Shown here piece by piece: positions 1-8,248 of a stretch of 64,000 nucleotides of DNA; positions within the stretch are counted from its first letter, which is position 1, and every line of letters starts with the position of its first letter. Below the pieces are notes generated by a model. It saw nothing but the letters and a program-made list of their open reading frames with translations, was not told the DNA's origin and did no database searches. The DNA is from Methanogenium organophilum (GTDB lineage: Archaea > Halobacteriota > Methanomicrobia > Methanomicrobiales > Methanomicrobiaceae): NCBI RefSeq assembly GCF_026684035.1, contig NZ_CP113361.1:1550001-1614000 (forward strand), read 5' to 3'. Made by a program: the position numbers and the translations under genes.

Positions 1-84
1 CTTACCATGCGCCAGTCGGGCCTGGGAACAACAACCTGGCTTGATGAAGAATTTGAAGCGGAGCAGGCTGAAAATGGCGCCTAA
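1..84 (+). CDS. rpoE1: RNA polymerase subunit RpoE' (Rpo7), C-terminal end only
   Basis: The first 27 codons of the window read in frame 1 to a TAA at 82-84 and encode a tail starting LTMRQSGLGTTTWLDEE, which I recognise as the typical C-terminus of archaeal Rpo7/RpoE'. In the cell this subunit forms the RNA polymerase stalk with Rpo4. The gene is cut by the window edge. Its stop overlaps the start of spt4 by 11 bases, the conserved archaeal rpoE'-spt4 arrangement, and that neighbour supports the call. The body of the protein cannot be checked here. Confidence 0.8.
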   Translation, partial: LTMRQSGLGTTTWLDEEFEAEQAENGA

Positions 85-271
85 AAAGCAACCCTATGTT
101 TGTCGCGGCTGCCACCGGGTGGTGGACGGGGAGTCATGTGTGATGTGTGGCTCTTCGAATCTTACACAGGACTGGGCTGGATATTTGGTTATTATTGATC
201 CAAAGCATTCCGATATTGCAAAAAAGATGAATGTGGACACTCCCGGACGGGTAGCACTGAAGGTCCGGTAA
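74..271 (+). CDS. spt4: Transcription elongation factor Spt4 (RpoE'')
   Basis: This 65-residue protein begins MAPKKQPYVC and carries the Spt4 zinc ribbon: CxxC near residues 10-13 and a second CxxC near residues 22-25, followed by the conserved segment DWAGYLVIIDP. Spt4 pairs with Spt5 to keep RNA polymerase processive. The reading frame is open further upstream, but the ATG at 74 gives the conserved N-terminus and the usual short overlap with rpoE'. The TAA stop shares one base with the ATG of the next gene, so the genes are translationally coupled. Confidence 0.93.
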   Translation: MAPKKQPYVCRGCHRVVDGESCVMCGSSNLTQDWAGYLVIIDPKHSDIAKKMNVDTPGRVALKVR

Positions 272-759
272 TGGATTATACCCTTCCCGATGAATACCGG
301 AAGTATTTCCGGGAACCATTTGGGCCTCTTTTTCAGGATATAATTGCCGCAAAGGACGAATTTGCGGACTGTATGATTATTGCAGTCGGTGATGTCGTTA
401 CACATAATCTTGTAGAGGCGGGTATTCTACCTGATTTGGCGGTGATAGATGGCAGCACGATGCGTGAACCCTGCAACCGGGAGGTGGATCTTTCTATTCC
501 GGAGGTAGGAGTATCAAATCCGGCGGGAATGATCACTGGGGCACTCATCAGGGCGATAGGGGATGCAATGCACGCAGGGCCGCGTCTTGTTCGTGTTGAC
601 GGTGAGGAAGACCTCGCAGTGATTCCGGCTATACGCGCCGCACCTGATGGCGCCTGTGTGCTTTACGGGCAGCCGGGAGAGGGTGTGGTTGTGATAACGG
701 TGGATGCCGATGCCCGGGATAAGGCTGATAAGCTCTTTCGCCTCTTTGTGGCGGTCTGA
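271..759 (+). CDS. GTP-dependent dephospho-CoA kinase (DUF359 family)
   Basis: This 162-residue protein matches the archaeal DUF359 family, which phosphorylates dephospho-CoA with GTP in the last step of coenzyme A synthesis. Visible family features are the N-terminal LPDEYRKYFREPFGPL segment, the stretch around IAVGDVVTHNL, the motif LAVIDGSTMR (the substrate-facing DG/K-type loop, here DGST), the NPAGMITGAL loop and GEEDLAVIPA near the C-terminus. The start overlaps the spt4 stop by one base. Its place between spt4 and rps24e is the standard archaeal context. No bacterial-type CoaE P-loop is present, consistent with an independent family. Confidence 0.9.
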   Translation: MDYTLPDEYRKYFREPFGPLFQDIIAAKDEFADCMIIAVGDVVTHNLVEAGILPDLAVIDGSTMREPCNREVDLSIPEVGVSNPAGMITGALIRAIGDAMHAGPRLVRVDGEEDLAVIPAIRAAPDGACVLYGQPGEGVVVITVDADARDKADKLFRLFVAV

Positions 760-793
760 ACCGGTTATCGTTTTTGATCACGACTTTTAAGTA

Positions 794-803
794 AGTATAT
801 TTA
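794..803 (+). promoter_or_regulatory. TATA box ahead of rps24e
   Basis: An AGTATATTTA element lies about 25 bases ahead of the S24e ATG at 823. With archaeal spacing of roughly 27 bases from TATA centre to start site, transcription would begin almost at the ATG, so S24e may be leaderless. No strong Shine-Dalgarno sequence is seen before it. Inference from spacing only. Confidence 0.5.
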
Positions 804-822
804 CAATATTGTAGGGATATCG

Positions 823-1128
823 ATGGATTTTGAATTTGCACGTGATGAATACAACGGGCTGTTAAAGAGGAGAGAACTTGAATTCCTCCTCACATTTGAG
901 GGGGCAACTCCCTCAAGACGGCAGATTCTCGGAAAACTTTGCGCTCTGCAAAATGTTCCTGAGGACCGTGTGGTGCTTGACTCAATTAAGACAAGCTTTG
1001 GAAAGCAGGAACTGAACGGATACGCACGTATTTACGAAGATGTTGAGACTCTGAAGGCAACCGAGCCCGGGTATCTCGTTGAGCGCAGCAGCGCTCCTGA
1101 GACTGGTGAAGGTGCAGAGGAGGCATAA
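823..1128 (+). CDS. rps24e: 30S ribosomal protein S24e
   Basis: This 101-residue protein has the S24e pattern: N-terminal beta strands with [17 protein letters not shown], then [27 protein letters not shown], then the conserved [16 protein letters not shown]24e is a small-subunit protein found in archaea and eukaryotes. The tail is acidic and Ser/Glu-rich. It sits one base ahead of rps27ae, its usual partner, and downstream of the CoA kinase gene. The assignment is firm. Confidence 0.95.
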   Translation: MDFEFARDEYNGLLKRRELEFLLTFEGATPSRRQILGKLCALQNVPEDRVVLDSIKTSFGKQELNGYARIYEDVETLKATEPGYLVERSSAPETGEGAEEA

Positions 1129-1129
1129 T

Positions 1130-1285
1130 ATGGCTGTAAAACGCAGTGAATACTATACCATTGAAGGGAGCACCGCTGTTCCTCAGCGTAAGGCATGTCC
1201 GCGCTGTGGTCCGGGTGTCTTTATGGCAGAGCACAAGGACCGTGTTTCGTGCGGCAAGTGCGGATATACAGAATTCAAGCAATAG
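1130..1285 (+). CDS. rps27ae: 30S ribosomal protein S27ae
   Basis: This 51-residue protein starts [13 protein letters not shown] and carries a Cys4 zinc ribbon (CPRCG near residue 23, CGKCGYTEF near the end), as expected for the archaeal form, which lacks the ubiquitin fusion of eukaryotes. The start at 1130, one base after the S24e stop, gives the family N-terminus; an open frame further upstream only overlaps the S24e gene. It belongs to the spt4-S24e-S27ae-kae1 operon. Confidence 0.95.
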   Translation: MAVKRSEYYTIEGSTAVPQRKACPRCGPGVFMAEHKDRVSCGKCGYTEFKQ

Positions 1286-1288
1286 ACA

Positions 1289-2869
1289 ATGCCTGAAACG
1301 GGGCATATTCTTGGTATTGAGGGGACTGCATGGAACCTCAGTGCCGCTGTTTTTGGCGGTGATCGCATCATCGCACTTCATTCATCTCCATACAGGCCAC
1401 CCTCCGGTGGAATTCATCCACGCGAAGCGGCGCAGCATCATGCAGGTGAGATGAAGGCTGTCATTTCAGAGGTGCTGAAAGATCCATCGTCGATTGAAGC
1501 TGTTGCATTTTCGCAGGGTCCGGGTCTGGGCCCCTGTCTCCGAACGGTGGCAACTGCAGCGCGTGCAATTGCGTTCTCTCTGGGGGTGCCCCTGATCGGT
1601 GTGAACCATTGTGTGGCGCATGTGGAGATTGGCCGCTGGGCATGTGGGTGTGATGACCCGATTGTGCTCTATGCAAGCGGTGCCAATACGCAGGTGCTTG
1701 GGTACCTGGGTTCCCGTTACCGTATTTTTGGCGAGACGCTGGATATCGGTCTGGGTAACGGGCTTGACAAGTTTGCCCGGTCAAAGGGGATGACCCATCC
1801 CGGCGGGCCTCATATTGAGGCACTTGCACAGAAGGGTGAACCCATCCATCTGCCCTATACGGTCAAAGGTATGGATCTTGCCTTCTCCGGGCTTGTGAGT
1901 GCCGCTCAGGAGTCGCAGGCACCTCTTGAGGATGTCTGCGCGGGATTACAGGAAACGGCATTTTCGATGTGTGTGGAGGTGACTGAGCGTGCTCTCGCCC
2001 ACTCCGGCAAGGATGAGGTACTCCTTGTGGGTGGTGTCGGTGCAAACGGTCGCCTGCAGGAGATGCTTACAACGATGTGTGGGGAACGCGGTGCTTCGTT
2101 TTATGTCCCTGAGCGACGGGTTATCGGCGACAATGGTGCCATGATCGCGTACACCGGGTCATTGATGCTTGCAGCGGGCCAGACGCTCACCCCTGAAGAA
2201 TCGGCGGTTAATCCCGGATACCGGTCTGACGAAGTGGTGGTGGGTTGGCGGGATGCCGGAGCTGATGCTGCCTATGCCCGTGCGGATGTGATGGGCGGCG
2301 GGGGTGCACGCGGTGCCGAGGCAGCAGTGACACCGGCGGGTGATGATGTCATAAAGCGGCGCCTCCCGAAGGGCTACCGAACCCCGCCGCTGGACCATCG
2401 TCTGATCTCTGAGCGTACCCGTGCCGAAGCCCGAATGATTGCTGCTGCCCGTGCGGCAGGAGTCCGGACGCCTGTAATCCGTGATGTGACACCGGATGCC
2501 ATCCGAATGGAGCGCATTGAAGGGACGCTTCTGAAGCATCTGCTCACACCGGAGCATGTTTATGATGCAGGAGCCTGTGTGGGGCGTCTGCATGGGGCAG
2601 GAATTGTCCACGGGGACCTTACCACCAGCAATATTATCATCTCGGAAGGGGTGCCGGTATTCATCGACTTTGGGCTTTCCTACCGGTCTGATGAGACTGA
2701 ATCACAGGGTGTTGATATCCATGTCCTCTTTCAGACACTGGAGAGCACGTCACGCAATGCAGAGTGCCTGAAAGAGGAATTTGTACGGGGATATGCCACA
2801 ACCTTCTCCGGAGCGACGGATGTCATTCTCCGGGTGGATGAAATCCGCCAGCGTGGGAGATATTTATGA
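1289..2869 (+). CDS. kae1-bud32: KEOPS tRNA threonylcarbamoyltransferase Kae1 fused to kinase Bud32
   Basis: This 526-residue fusion carries out and regulates the t6A37 modification of ANN-decoding tRNAs. The N-terminal Kae1/TsaD part (about residues 1-325) shows GIEGTAWN, the metal-binding HCVAH motif and the ATP-site segments DIGLGNGLDKFAR and VGGVGANGRL. A variable linker leads to the Bud32 kinase/ATPase part (about 335-526) with the ATP-anchoring Lys in DVIKRRLPKGYR, the catalytic HGDLTTSNI and the DFG motif in FIDFGLS. Fusion of the two is common in Euryarchaeota. The gene ends in a 4-base ATGA-type overlap with the XTP pyrophosphatase gene. Confidence 0.96.
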   Translation: MPETGHILGIEGTAWNLSAAVFGGDRIIALHSSPYRPPSGGIHPREAAQHHAGEMKAVISEVLKDPSSIEAVAFSQGPGLGPCLRTVATAARAIAFSLGVPLIGVNHCVAHVEIGRWACGCDDPIVLYASGANTQVLGYLGSRYRIFGETLDIGLGNGLDKFARSKGMTHPGGPHIEALAQKGEPIHLPYTVKGMDLAFSGLVSAAQESQAPLEDVCAGLQETAFSMCVEVTERALAHSGKDEVLLVGGVGANGRLQEMLTTMCGERGASFYVPERRVIGDNGAMIAYTGSLMLAAGQTLTPEESAVNPGYRSDEVVVGWRDAGADAAYARADVMGGGGARGAEAAVTPAGDDVIKRRLPKGYRTPPLDHRLISERTRAEARMIAAARAAGVRTPVIRDVTPDAIRMERIEGTLLKHLLTPEHVYDAGACVGRLHGAGIVHGDLTTSNIIISEGVPVFIDFGLSYRSDETESQGVDIHVLFQTLESTSRNAECLKEEFVRGYATTFSGATDVILRVDEIRQRGRYL

Positions 2870-3441
2870 AATTCACTGTTGTAACAAGCAATGAAAATAA
2901 GGCACGAGAAGTGGCGGCCTTCTTTACAGGTGTGGCTGAAGTTGCTCACACATTTCTTGAGATTCCCGAATTCCGGGATAACGATGTGGGAGTAATTGCA
3001 GAGGAGAAGGCAAGATATGCATGGGATGCTCTTCACTGCCCCCTGATCGTTGATGATACTGGTTTTTTTGTGACGGCACTGAATGGATTTCCCGGTCCCT
3101 ATGCTGCGTATGTACTGGATACTATCGGCATGGAGGGAATTCTTCGCCTTTTGGAAGGGGCAGACGATCGGTCTGCCTACTTTGAGACGGCGATTGCTTA
3201 TGCAGATGATAGTGGCATCATTCGTGTCTTCCGCGGTGTGGTGGAGGGTACAATCGTTTCACCTCGCGGAGAGGGGGGATTTGGATATGATCCCATTTTC
3301 TCGGTGGATGGCAGGACGTTTGCCGAACGGACGCTTGCAGAGAAGGCTTCAATGTCCCACCGCGGGCGTGCACTCGCGGCGCTCCGGCAGTTTATGGCAT
3401 CGGATGGGTCCTCTGATGGTGCGAAAGAACCAAACTGTTAA
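2866..3441 (+). CDS. XTP/dITP pyrophosphatase (HAM1/RdgB family)
   Basis: This 191-residue protein removes non-canonical purine nucleoside triphosphates (XTP, ITP, dITP) from the nucleotide pool. Family motifs are plain: [11 protein letters not shown] at the N-terminus, DDTGFFV around residue 67, [11 protein letters not shown] near 138 and SHRGRAL near 165. Its length is normal. It overlaps the end of kae1-bud32 by four bases, so it is expressed from the same operon. Confidence 0.94.
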   Translation: MKFTVVTSNENKAREVAAFFTGVAEVAHTFLEIPEFRDNDVGVIAEEKARYAWDALHCPLIVDDTGFFVTALNGFPGPYAAYVLDTIGMEGILRLLEGADDRSAYFETAIAYADDSGIIRVFRGVVEGTIVSPRGEGGFGYDPIFSVDGRTFAERTLAEKASMSHRGRALAALRQFMASDGSSDGAKEPNC

Positions 3442-3494
3442 TAGTCTACAATGCAACGTATAAAGAACTGAACAGTACGAGGGTTAGAGCAATT

Positions 3495-3641
3495 ATGGCA
3501 CGTTTTCCTGAAGCAGAGGCACGCCTCCTTGATAAAAAAATTTGTATGCACTGCAACGCACGCAATGCACCGCGGGCAACAATTTGCCGCAAGTGTGGAT
3601 ATAAGAATCTCCGTCCGAAATCAAAGGAACGGAAAGGATAA
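3495..3641 (+). CDS. rpl40e: 50S ribosomal protein L40e
   Basis: A 48-residue reading frame starts ATGGCACG at 3495 and ends TAA at 3639-3641. The product begins [20 protein letters not shown] and has the L40e zinc ribbon with two CxxC pairs (CMHCNARN and [10 protein letters not shown]) and a basic C-terminus. This is the archaeal form without a ubiquitin fusion. A TATA-like GTATAAAG near 3458-3466 suggests its own promoter, and GAGGG lies upstream of the start. Confidence 0.93.
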   Translation: MARFPEAEARLLDKKICMHCNARNAPRATICRKCGYKNLRPKSKERKG

Positions 3642-3686
3642 TATTTTTCGGGGAATTTTGCCTGCAAAACCCCGTTTATGGTCTGG

Positions 3687-4334
3687 TCACGCCGTATAAT
3701 AAGTGACCTTTTTTCCTTTTTCGCTGTATTCTCCCTGGAATGTTTCGATGTTACGTTTGTAGCCTATTCTGTCTGTGACGCCGAGGTTCCTGAGCATCTC
3801 ACGAATACGCATGACGTCCTCTTCGTCTTCCCAGTCACTGGTGAATACATAGATAACCATCCGTTCGTCCCTGGAATCCGGATTCTGTTTTGCTGTAGAA
3901 ACTTTCGCTGATATGCCGAGTTCTCCTGCTGCGGTGGCATCACGGATCTTTTTCCATAACTCATCTGTCTGATCGGGTTCCAGAAATATGAGCCATTTGC
4001 CTGCTTTCTCTGCATCTGCACATCCGGGATCATAGCCCGGTGCATCGAGAAGAATCCAGAATATCTTTGTTGTCTTTGTGGGAATGACGCCTTCTCCTTC
4101 GGAAAAGAGGTTGTATATTGCATTTTCTGATCCATATTCATCAATCAGTGCATCACCCAGAAAGGGATAGTCAATAGAAAAAGATGCAAAGATGTCGGTA
4201 AATTCTGCAAAAAATTCAGTATTGGTTTCAACAAGTTCGAAAAGTGAGTGTCCCTGTTTGCGAAGTTCCTTGTTCAGGAAAACCTCAAAGAGTCCGTAGG
4301 CAACGTCAGCCAGTGCCTCCCCCTCGCTATCCAT
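3687..4334 (-). CDS. Uncharacterised protein with a possible BLES03/DUF1917-type domain
   Basis: This 215-residue acidic protein has no signal peptide or membrane segment. Residues about 110-145 (GKWLIFLEPDQTDELWKKIR, then a segment ending ISAKVST) resemble the 'GKWL...W..I..A...G.LG..AKVST' pattern of BLES03/DUF1917 proteins, sometimes named phosphothreonine-lyase-like domains. A YVFTSDWEDEEDVMRIREML segment near 165-190 and the final GYKRNIETF fit the same fold. The function is unknown and I do not propose a reaction. It stands alone, convergent with the L40e gene on one side and facing away from thi4 by a short gap. Confidence 0.7.
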   Translation of the reverse strand: MDSEGEALADVAYGLFEVFLNKELRKQGHSLFELVETNTEFFAEFTDIFASFSIDYPFLGDALIDEYGSENAIYNLFSEGEGVIPTKTTKIFWILLDAPGYDPGCADAEKAGKWLIFLEPDQTDELWKKIRDATAAGELGISAKVSTAKQNPDSRDERMVIYVFTSDWEDEEDVMRIREMLRNLGVTDRIGYKRNIETFQGEYSEKGKKVTYYTA

Positions 4335-4395
4335 GATATTCGGTTTTAACGCGGTATCATTTATACCACTCGATTTAATTGTGGGAAAAATAAGG

Positions 4396-5166
4396 TCATT
4401 GAAGGTTATTTTTTACAATTTCTGCCGCACGCCTTCCGGATAGGAGCATGCCACCAAAGATTGGTCCCATGCGTGTCTCTCCTGCAACAGCATTTGCTGC
4501 CATTCCGGCGACGATAAGGCCTGGGAAGACTTCTTTTGTGTGTCCGAAAATATTTGCCTCGGCACGGTCTGCCCACATGAACCCTTCTCCTGCGATGGGG
4601 AGGTCTCCTCCTTTGTTTTTTACCTGGTGGGCAACGGTTGCATCGTGGCCGGTGGCATCAATGGTGTATTTTGTCCTGAGGGTCAGCGGGTCGATATGGA
4701 GATGTGCCATCTCGACTGCAGTCCAGTTGATGACAAGGCCGGATACCCGTCCGTCGCTTTTGATGACAACATCTTCTACCATGGTTACATTGAAAAATTC
4801 CGCTCCTGCATCACATGCTGCTGCGGTCAGGTGGGATACTGCCTCAACAGACGATGCGACATAGTAGTTCTCCTGGTACTCTTTGTAAGTGATGTCGAAT
4901 TTATCGAGTATGGGGCGTGCCTCTTCCTGGACAACAATGCGCGGGAACATCATCCCACCGCCCCACATGCCGCCACCAATGGAGAGTTTCTTCTCAATAA
5001 CTCCGGTTTTAATGCCTGCTTCCGCAAGATATGCGGCTGCGGTCAGCCCGGCGGGACCGGCCCCGACGACTGCGCATTCGAGGTCAAGGTAGTCCATCAT
5101 AACTGAATTCTGTTCTGCGAGAATTGCGCGGCTGATTACCACTTCGTCAAGTTCCTTTTGGCTCAT
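4396..5166 (-). CDS. thi4: Thi4-type thiazole synthase (sulfide-dependent)
   Basis: Starting MSQKELDEVV, this 256-residue flavoprotein-like enzyme belongs to the Thi4 family, which makes the thiazole moiety of thiamine from NAD, glycine and a sulfur source. Seen: the dinucleotide-binding GAGPAG (about residues 35-40), the GGGMWGGGMMF loop, the IDATGHDATVAHQV segment, and the C-terminal GETRMGPIFGGMLLSG. The segment after ATGHD contains no cysteine, so the sacrificial Cys of yeast Thi4 is absent, as in archaeal enzymes that use free sulfide. A longer frame is open upstream, but a TATA box at 5193-5202 would then lie inside the gene, so I place the start at 5166, probably leaderless. Confidence 0.93.
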   Translation of the reverse strand: MSQKELDEVVISRAILAEQNSVMMDYLDLECAVVGAGPAGLTAAAYLAEAGIKTGVIEKKLSIGGGMWGGGMMFPRIVVQEEARPILDKFDITYKEYQENYYVASSVEAVSHLTAAACDAGAEFFNVTMVEDVVIKSDGRVSGLVINWTAVEMAHLHIDPLTLRTKYTIDATGHDATVAHQVKNKGGDLPIAGEGFMWADRAEANIFGHTKEVFPGLIVAGMAANAVAGETRMGPIFGGMLLSGRRAAEIVKNNLQ

Positions 5167-5192
5167 GTGTGGGATGAATGTTTGACGTTTGG

Positions 5193-5202
5193 ATATATTA
5201 AG
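5193..5202 (-). promoter_or_regulatory. TATA box of thi4
   Basis: On the minus strand this reads TTAATATATC, about 31 bases ahead of the ATG at 5166. It supports the shorter start of thi4 and a transcript with almost no leader. No TPP riboswitch can fit in the remaining space. Confidence 0.5.
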
Positions 5203-5277
5203 AGAGAGATCGTGTGAGTTTGTCGGAGATGTCACACTAAATATCTATATCTGATCGGCGATGAAACATTAGAGGTT

Positions 5278-6162
5278 ATGAAATGGAAGAGAGACTGGGG
5301 ACTGACCGGTCGTGTCTTTATGACCTGGGCATTGCTCCTGCTGTTGTACCTGTTCTTCCTTGGGTTCCTGAATTTGGTTCTTCCCAATGCATTCGGGATG
5401 CTGCTGGCGTTTGTTGTTGTATTTGGATTGATCCAGTATTTCTTCTCAGCAAAGCTGGTCTTAATGAGCACCCATGCTCGGGTGGTGGGAGAAGATGAAT
5501 ATCCTGAACTTCATCAGATGATAGGAAAGCTCTGTCAGGAGGCGGACCTTCCGATGCCAAAGATAGCAGTGATGCCGTCGCCGGTACCGAACGCCTTTGC
5601 AACGGGACGAAACCCTAAAAATGCAGTAGTTGCGGTTACTGACTCCATTATGCGGACACTGAACAGAGAGGAACTTGAGGCAGTGCTTGCCCATGAACTC
5701 TCGCATGTGAAGAATCGCGATATACTCACTATGACAGTAGCGTCCTTCGTTGCAATGCTTGCGTCGCTCATCATGCAGAATGCGATATTCTATTCAATAT
5801 TTGACAACCGGGAAGGTGGGGGTGCATGGATTATTGCATGGATTGTCTCCATTGTTGTCTGGCTGGTTGCGACGATTCTTATGATGAGCCTCTCGCGCTA
5901 CCGTGAGTATGCTGCTGACCGTGGCAGTGCATATATCACCGGAAATCCGGCGGCACTCCGGTCTGCCCTCACGAAGATCAGCGGCAGGATGGACCAGGTG
6001 CCTGCGAAGAAGAAGCAGGAAATGTCCGGGGCTAATATGTTCTATATTCTGCCTGCATTATCCGGGAAGAGTTTTATGGAACTTTTTTCCACTCACCCGC
6101 CGTTTGAAAAGCGACTCGCGGCATTGGAGGAGATTGAACGGGAGATGAAGGGTTACTCCTGA
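5278..6162 (+). CDS. htpX: M48-family zinc metalloprotease HtpX
   Basis: This 294-residue membrane protease has two hydrophobic segments near residues 15-60, the zinc-binding HELSH motif (H139, E140, H143) with the glutamate of REYAADR as third ligand region near 208-214, and two further membrane segments between them. HtpX homologues degrade damaged membrane proteins with the active site facing the cytoplasm. Shine-Dalgarno GAGGTT lies directly before the ATG, and TATA-like CTATAT lies at about 5245-5250. It is divergent from thi4. Confidence 0.94.
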   Translation: MKWKRDWGLTGRVFMTWALLLLLYLFFLGFLNLVLPNAFGMLLAFVVVFGLIQYFFSAKLVLMSTHARVVGEDEYPELHQMIGKLCQEADLPMPKIAVMPSPVPNAFATGRNPKNAVVAVTDSIMRTLNREELEAVLAHELSHVKNRDILTMTVASFVAMLASLIMQNAIFYSIFDNREGGGAWIIAWIVSIVVWLVATILMMSLSRYREYAADRGSAYITGNPAALRSALTKISGRMDQVPAKKKQEMSGANMFYILPALSGKSFMELFSTHPPFEKRLAALEEIEREMKGYS

Positions 6163-6236
6163 ATTTTTCCTCTTTAGATAATATATCTTTAATACGAATC
6201 AGATACAACGTTATCGGGCACAAGGGTTGCCTGTGC

Positions 6237-6307
6237 GCACCGATGGTCTAGTGGCATGACTTTGGCCTTCCAAGCCAATAGCCCGGGTTCAATTCCCGGT
6301 CGGTGCA
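6237..6307 (+). tRNA. tRNA-Gly (UCC)
   Basis: Acceptor arms GCACCGA (6237-6243) and TCGGTGC (6300-6306) pair fully, followed by discriminator A. The anticodon stem TTGGC/GCCAA encloses the loop CTTCCAA with anticodon TCC at 6269-6271, which reads GGA. The T-arm loop GTTCAATTC is regular. The gene has no intron, and CCA is not encoded. A TATA-like stretch ATAATATATC lies about 60 bases upstream. Confidence 0.95.
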
Positions 6308-6427
6308 TCGTTTTTTCTATCGCCATTCTTTGATACTTCTTTGTGTCCCGTTGCATTCCTCTCTATTCCATATTATCATCCGGTGATTTCGGTGTCTTTT
6401 TCTTTTTAGAGATGAAATTCAGATTTC

Positions 6428-7393
6428 ATGCAGAAGCAGGTGTGTATTGGTATTGTCTGCCTGTGTGTGCTCGGTGCAGTCGCGTTTGCCGGGTGCACGT
6501 CACAGCAGGGAACAGAGGTATATGATCAGTCGTCGATGACGGATCTCTCAGAATATGTGCAGGATGCGGCGGGATATGTCCAGACGGCCGGAAAAGAAAC
6601 CGCTCTTGCGACGTTTGACGCACCGGACAGCCGGTTCATCCTGGGTGACTGGTACATCTACGCCTATGATAACGAAGGGATTTTGCAGGCCCATCCCTAT
6701 GAACGGGATGCCGTCGGGACCTATCGCGGGAACTGGACGGACGTCCGTGGACTGCCGATGATTGCAATCGCCCAGGAGACGGCGGCAAACGGCGGCGGAT
6801 ACATCGCATATCTCTATCCGGCTCCGAAGGACGGTGTCATCAATGAGTCGGCCACAGAGACCTATGAACCGAAGGTCGGCTACGTCTACCCGGCCGGCGA
6901 TGACCTCTGGCTGGGGTCGGGGATGTACTTTGGTGATACCGCAGTAGCGGGCGAAGGCCAGTATCCGCCTGCCATAGCCGAGATGATCGCCCTTGTCGAG
7001 TCTGGTGCTCTGTATGCAGAGACCGAAGGAACAGAGGCAGCGCTTGCCGCAATTGGCAATGTCTCCGGGCCGTTCGTGGATGCAGAGGGGCATTACCTGT
7101 ACGCCTATGACTACAACGGCACCCTGGTGGCCCATCCGTACCTCGGTGACCGCGTGGGCGAGAACCTGATGGAGAAGGAAGGTCCCTTCGGGATGAAGAT
7201 GATCCGTGCCCTTTCGGAGACTGCGGCCGACGGCGGCGGATTTGTTGTCTTTGTCTGGCCCAACCCCGATAATGGCAACCTCGAGGAGCTCAAGATTGGG
7301 TATGTGCTGCCGGTGAATGACGAATGGTGGGTGGGTTCAGGGACCTACCTGAGCGAGATCACGGGCGCCCATTCCGCCCTCGATGTCCGGTGA
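6428..7393 (+). CDS. Secreted lipoprotein with two single-Cache domains
   Basis: The 321-residue product has a signal peptide ending in a lipobox (VAFAGC, Cys23) and two related ligand-binding modules of about 130 residues each. Each module contains the Cache-type sequence IYAYDNEG/LYAYDYNG, then AHPY, then a glycine-rich GGG region and GSGMYF/GSGTYL. Cache domains bind small ligands outside the cell, but no histidine kinase, methyl-accepting or cyclase domain follows, so it is probably a membrane-anchored binding protein. It is a single gene between two tRNA genes. The duplicated module arose by internal duplication. The ligand is unknown. Confidence 0.82.
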   Translation: MQKQVCIGIVCLCVLGAVAFAGCTSQQGTEVYDQSSMTDLSEYVQDAAGYVQTAGKETALATFDAPDSRFILGDWYIYAYDNEGILQAHPYERDAVGTYRGNWTDVRGLPMIAIAQETAANGGGYIAYLYPAPKDGVINESATETYEPKVGYVYPAGDDLWLGSGMYFGDTAVAGEGQYPPAIAEMIALVESGALYAETEGTEAALAAIGNVSGPFVDAEGHYLYAYDYNGTLVAHPYLGDRVGENLMEKEGPFGMKMIRALSETAADGGGFVVFVWPNPDNGNLEELKIGYVLPVNDEWWVGSGTYLSEITGAHSALDVR

Positions 7394-7506
7394 TGCACCG
7401 GACACCAATTCTTTTTCGCGGGTGCGCATGCCCACAGCAGCATCCGGGACGCATTCACTGTTTCAAAACCCTTATCCATCTGAACGAACAACCTATACTG
7501 GCTAGA

Positions 7507-7580
7507 GGGCTCGTGGTCTAGCTGGTTATGACATCGCCTTCACACGGCGGGGATCCTGAGTTCGAATCTCAGCGGGCCCA
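7507..7580 (+). tRNA. tRNA-Val (CAC)
   Basis: Acceptor GGGCTCG (7507-7513) pairs with CGGGCCC (7573-7579) with one G-U pair, followed by discriminator A. The anticodon stem TCGCC/GGCGG encloses TTCACAC, giving anticodon CAC at 7541-7543, which reads GUG. The T-arm GAGTTCGAATCTC is regular. There is no intron and no encoded CCA. It is followed by an atypical accessory stretch. Confidence 0.95.
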
Positions 7581-8248
7581 CTTTAACTCTGTATTTTTGC
7601 AAATTAAGATCAATTCTGCCGTTGTTTTTCTTTAGGGTTCATAAATTGTGTTATCGAGCAATTTACCGCGGCCTGATAGTTTTCCGGGGATACGAGGCGT
7701 TCACCGTATTGATGGCGGCGTCGAAGGTTCCGGACGAATCGGGAGAGAATGAATCGTTTCGCGTGCTATCCGGTTCTCAAGGGTTTCGTACGTGGATCGG
7801 GAAATGGATTGTCTTCTCTCCCTTTCAGGACAATGGTGTTGGCATACTCCACAGAGGTCCTCTCTCCGGGCGCAGGTCACACCGTGACGGGATGCCCGAC
7901 GCTGGTGATACCTACCCCCTCGGTGATGTAGTGGATGGACGCGCTCATTTCGTGTCGGAACTCCTCCGCATGGCCCGATTCTGTCTCTTGGTACACGACC
8001 CCGGCCGCGGGCCCCTCCGCCACCGCGACGCCCGGACCACAATTTCGCCCTTTCGCCCGAGCCGGCAGATCTGCACCGTCTGGCAACCCGCCAAAAATCG
8101 CGATATTCTCTGGGCAGACGCGGGTTTTGCTGCTTCATGGAAGATCGCGTTATCCCGGCAGGCTATTTCCGGGCGGCGGGGGGCGGTACCGCCCCCTATC
8201 CGAGCGCCGTTTTGTACAAGAAATGAGAGGGCCTTCCGATCCCGGCCC
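7581..8248. other. Stretch without a confident gene; GC-rich, possibly decayed coding sequence
   Basis: About 670 bases lie between tRNA-Val and the methyltransferase. The part from about 7850 to 8230 is clearly richer in G+C than its neighbours. On the minus strand a frame from about 8140 to 7877 reads like protein (for example PAAGVVYQETESGHAEEF and IHYITEGVGITSVGHPVTV), stops at a TGA, and then stays protein-like for about 40 more codons (SVEYANTIVLKG) before a TAG. I do not recognise the family. It may be a broken gene. Overlapping open frames on the plus strand are Arg/Pro/Ser-rich and look like shadows. Confidence 0.35.

Noticed and set aside
5167-5277. TPP riboswitch ahead of thi4
   Set aside because: Gap between thi4 and htpX is too short and TATA boxes fill it; no TPP aptamer conserved sequence seen.
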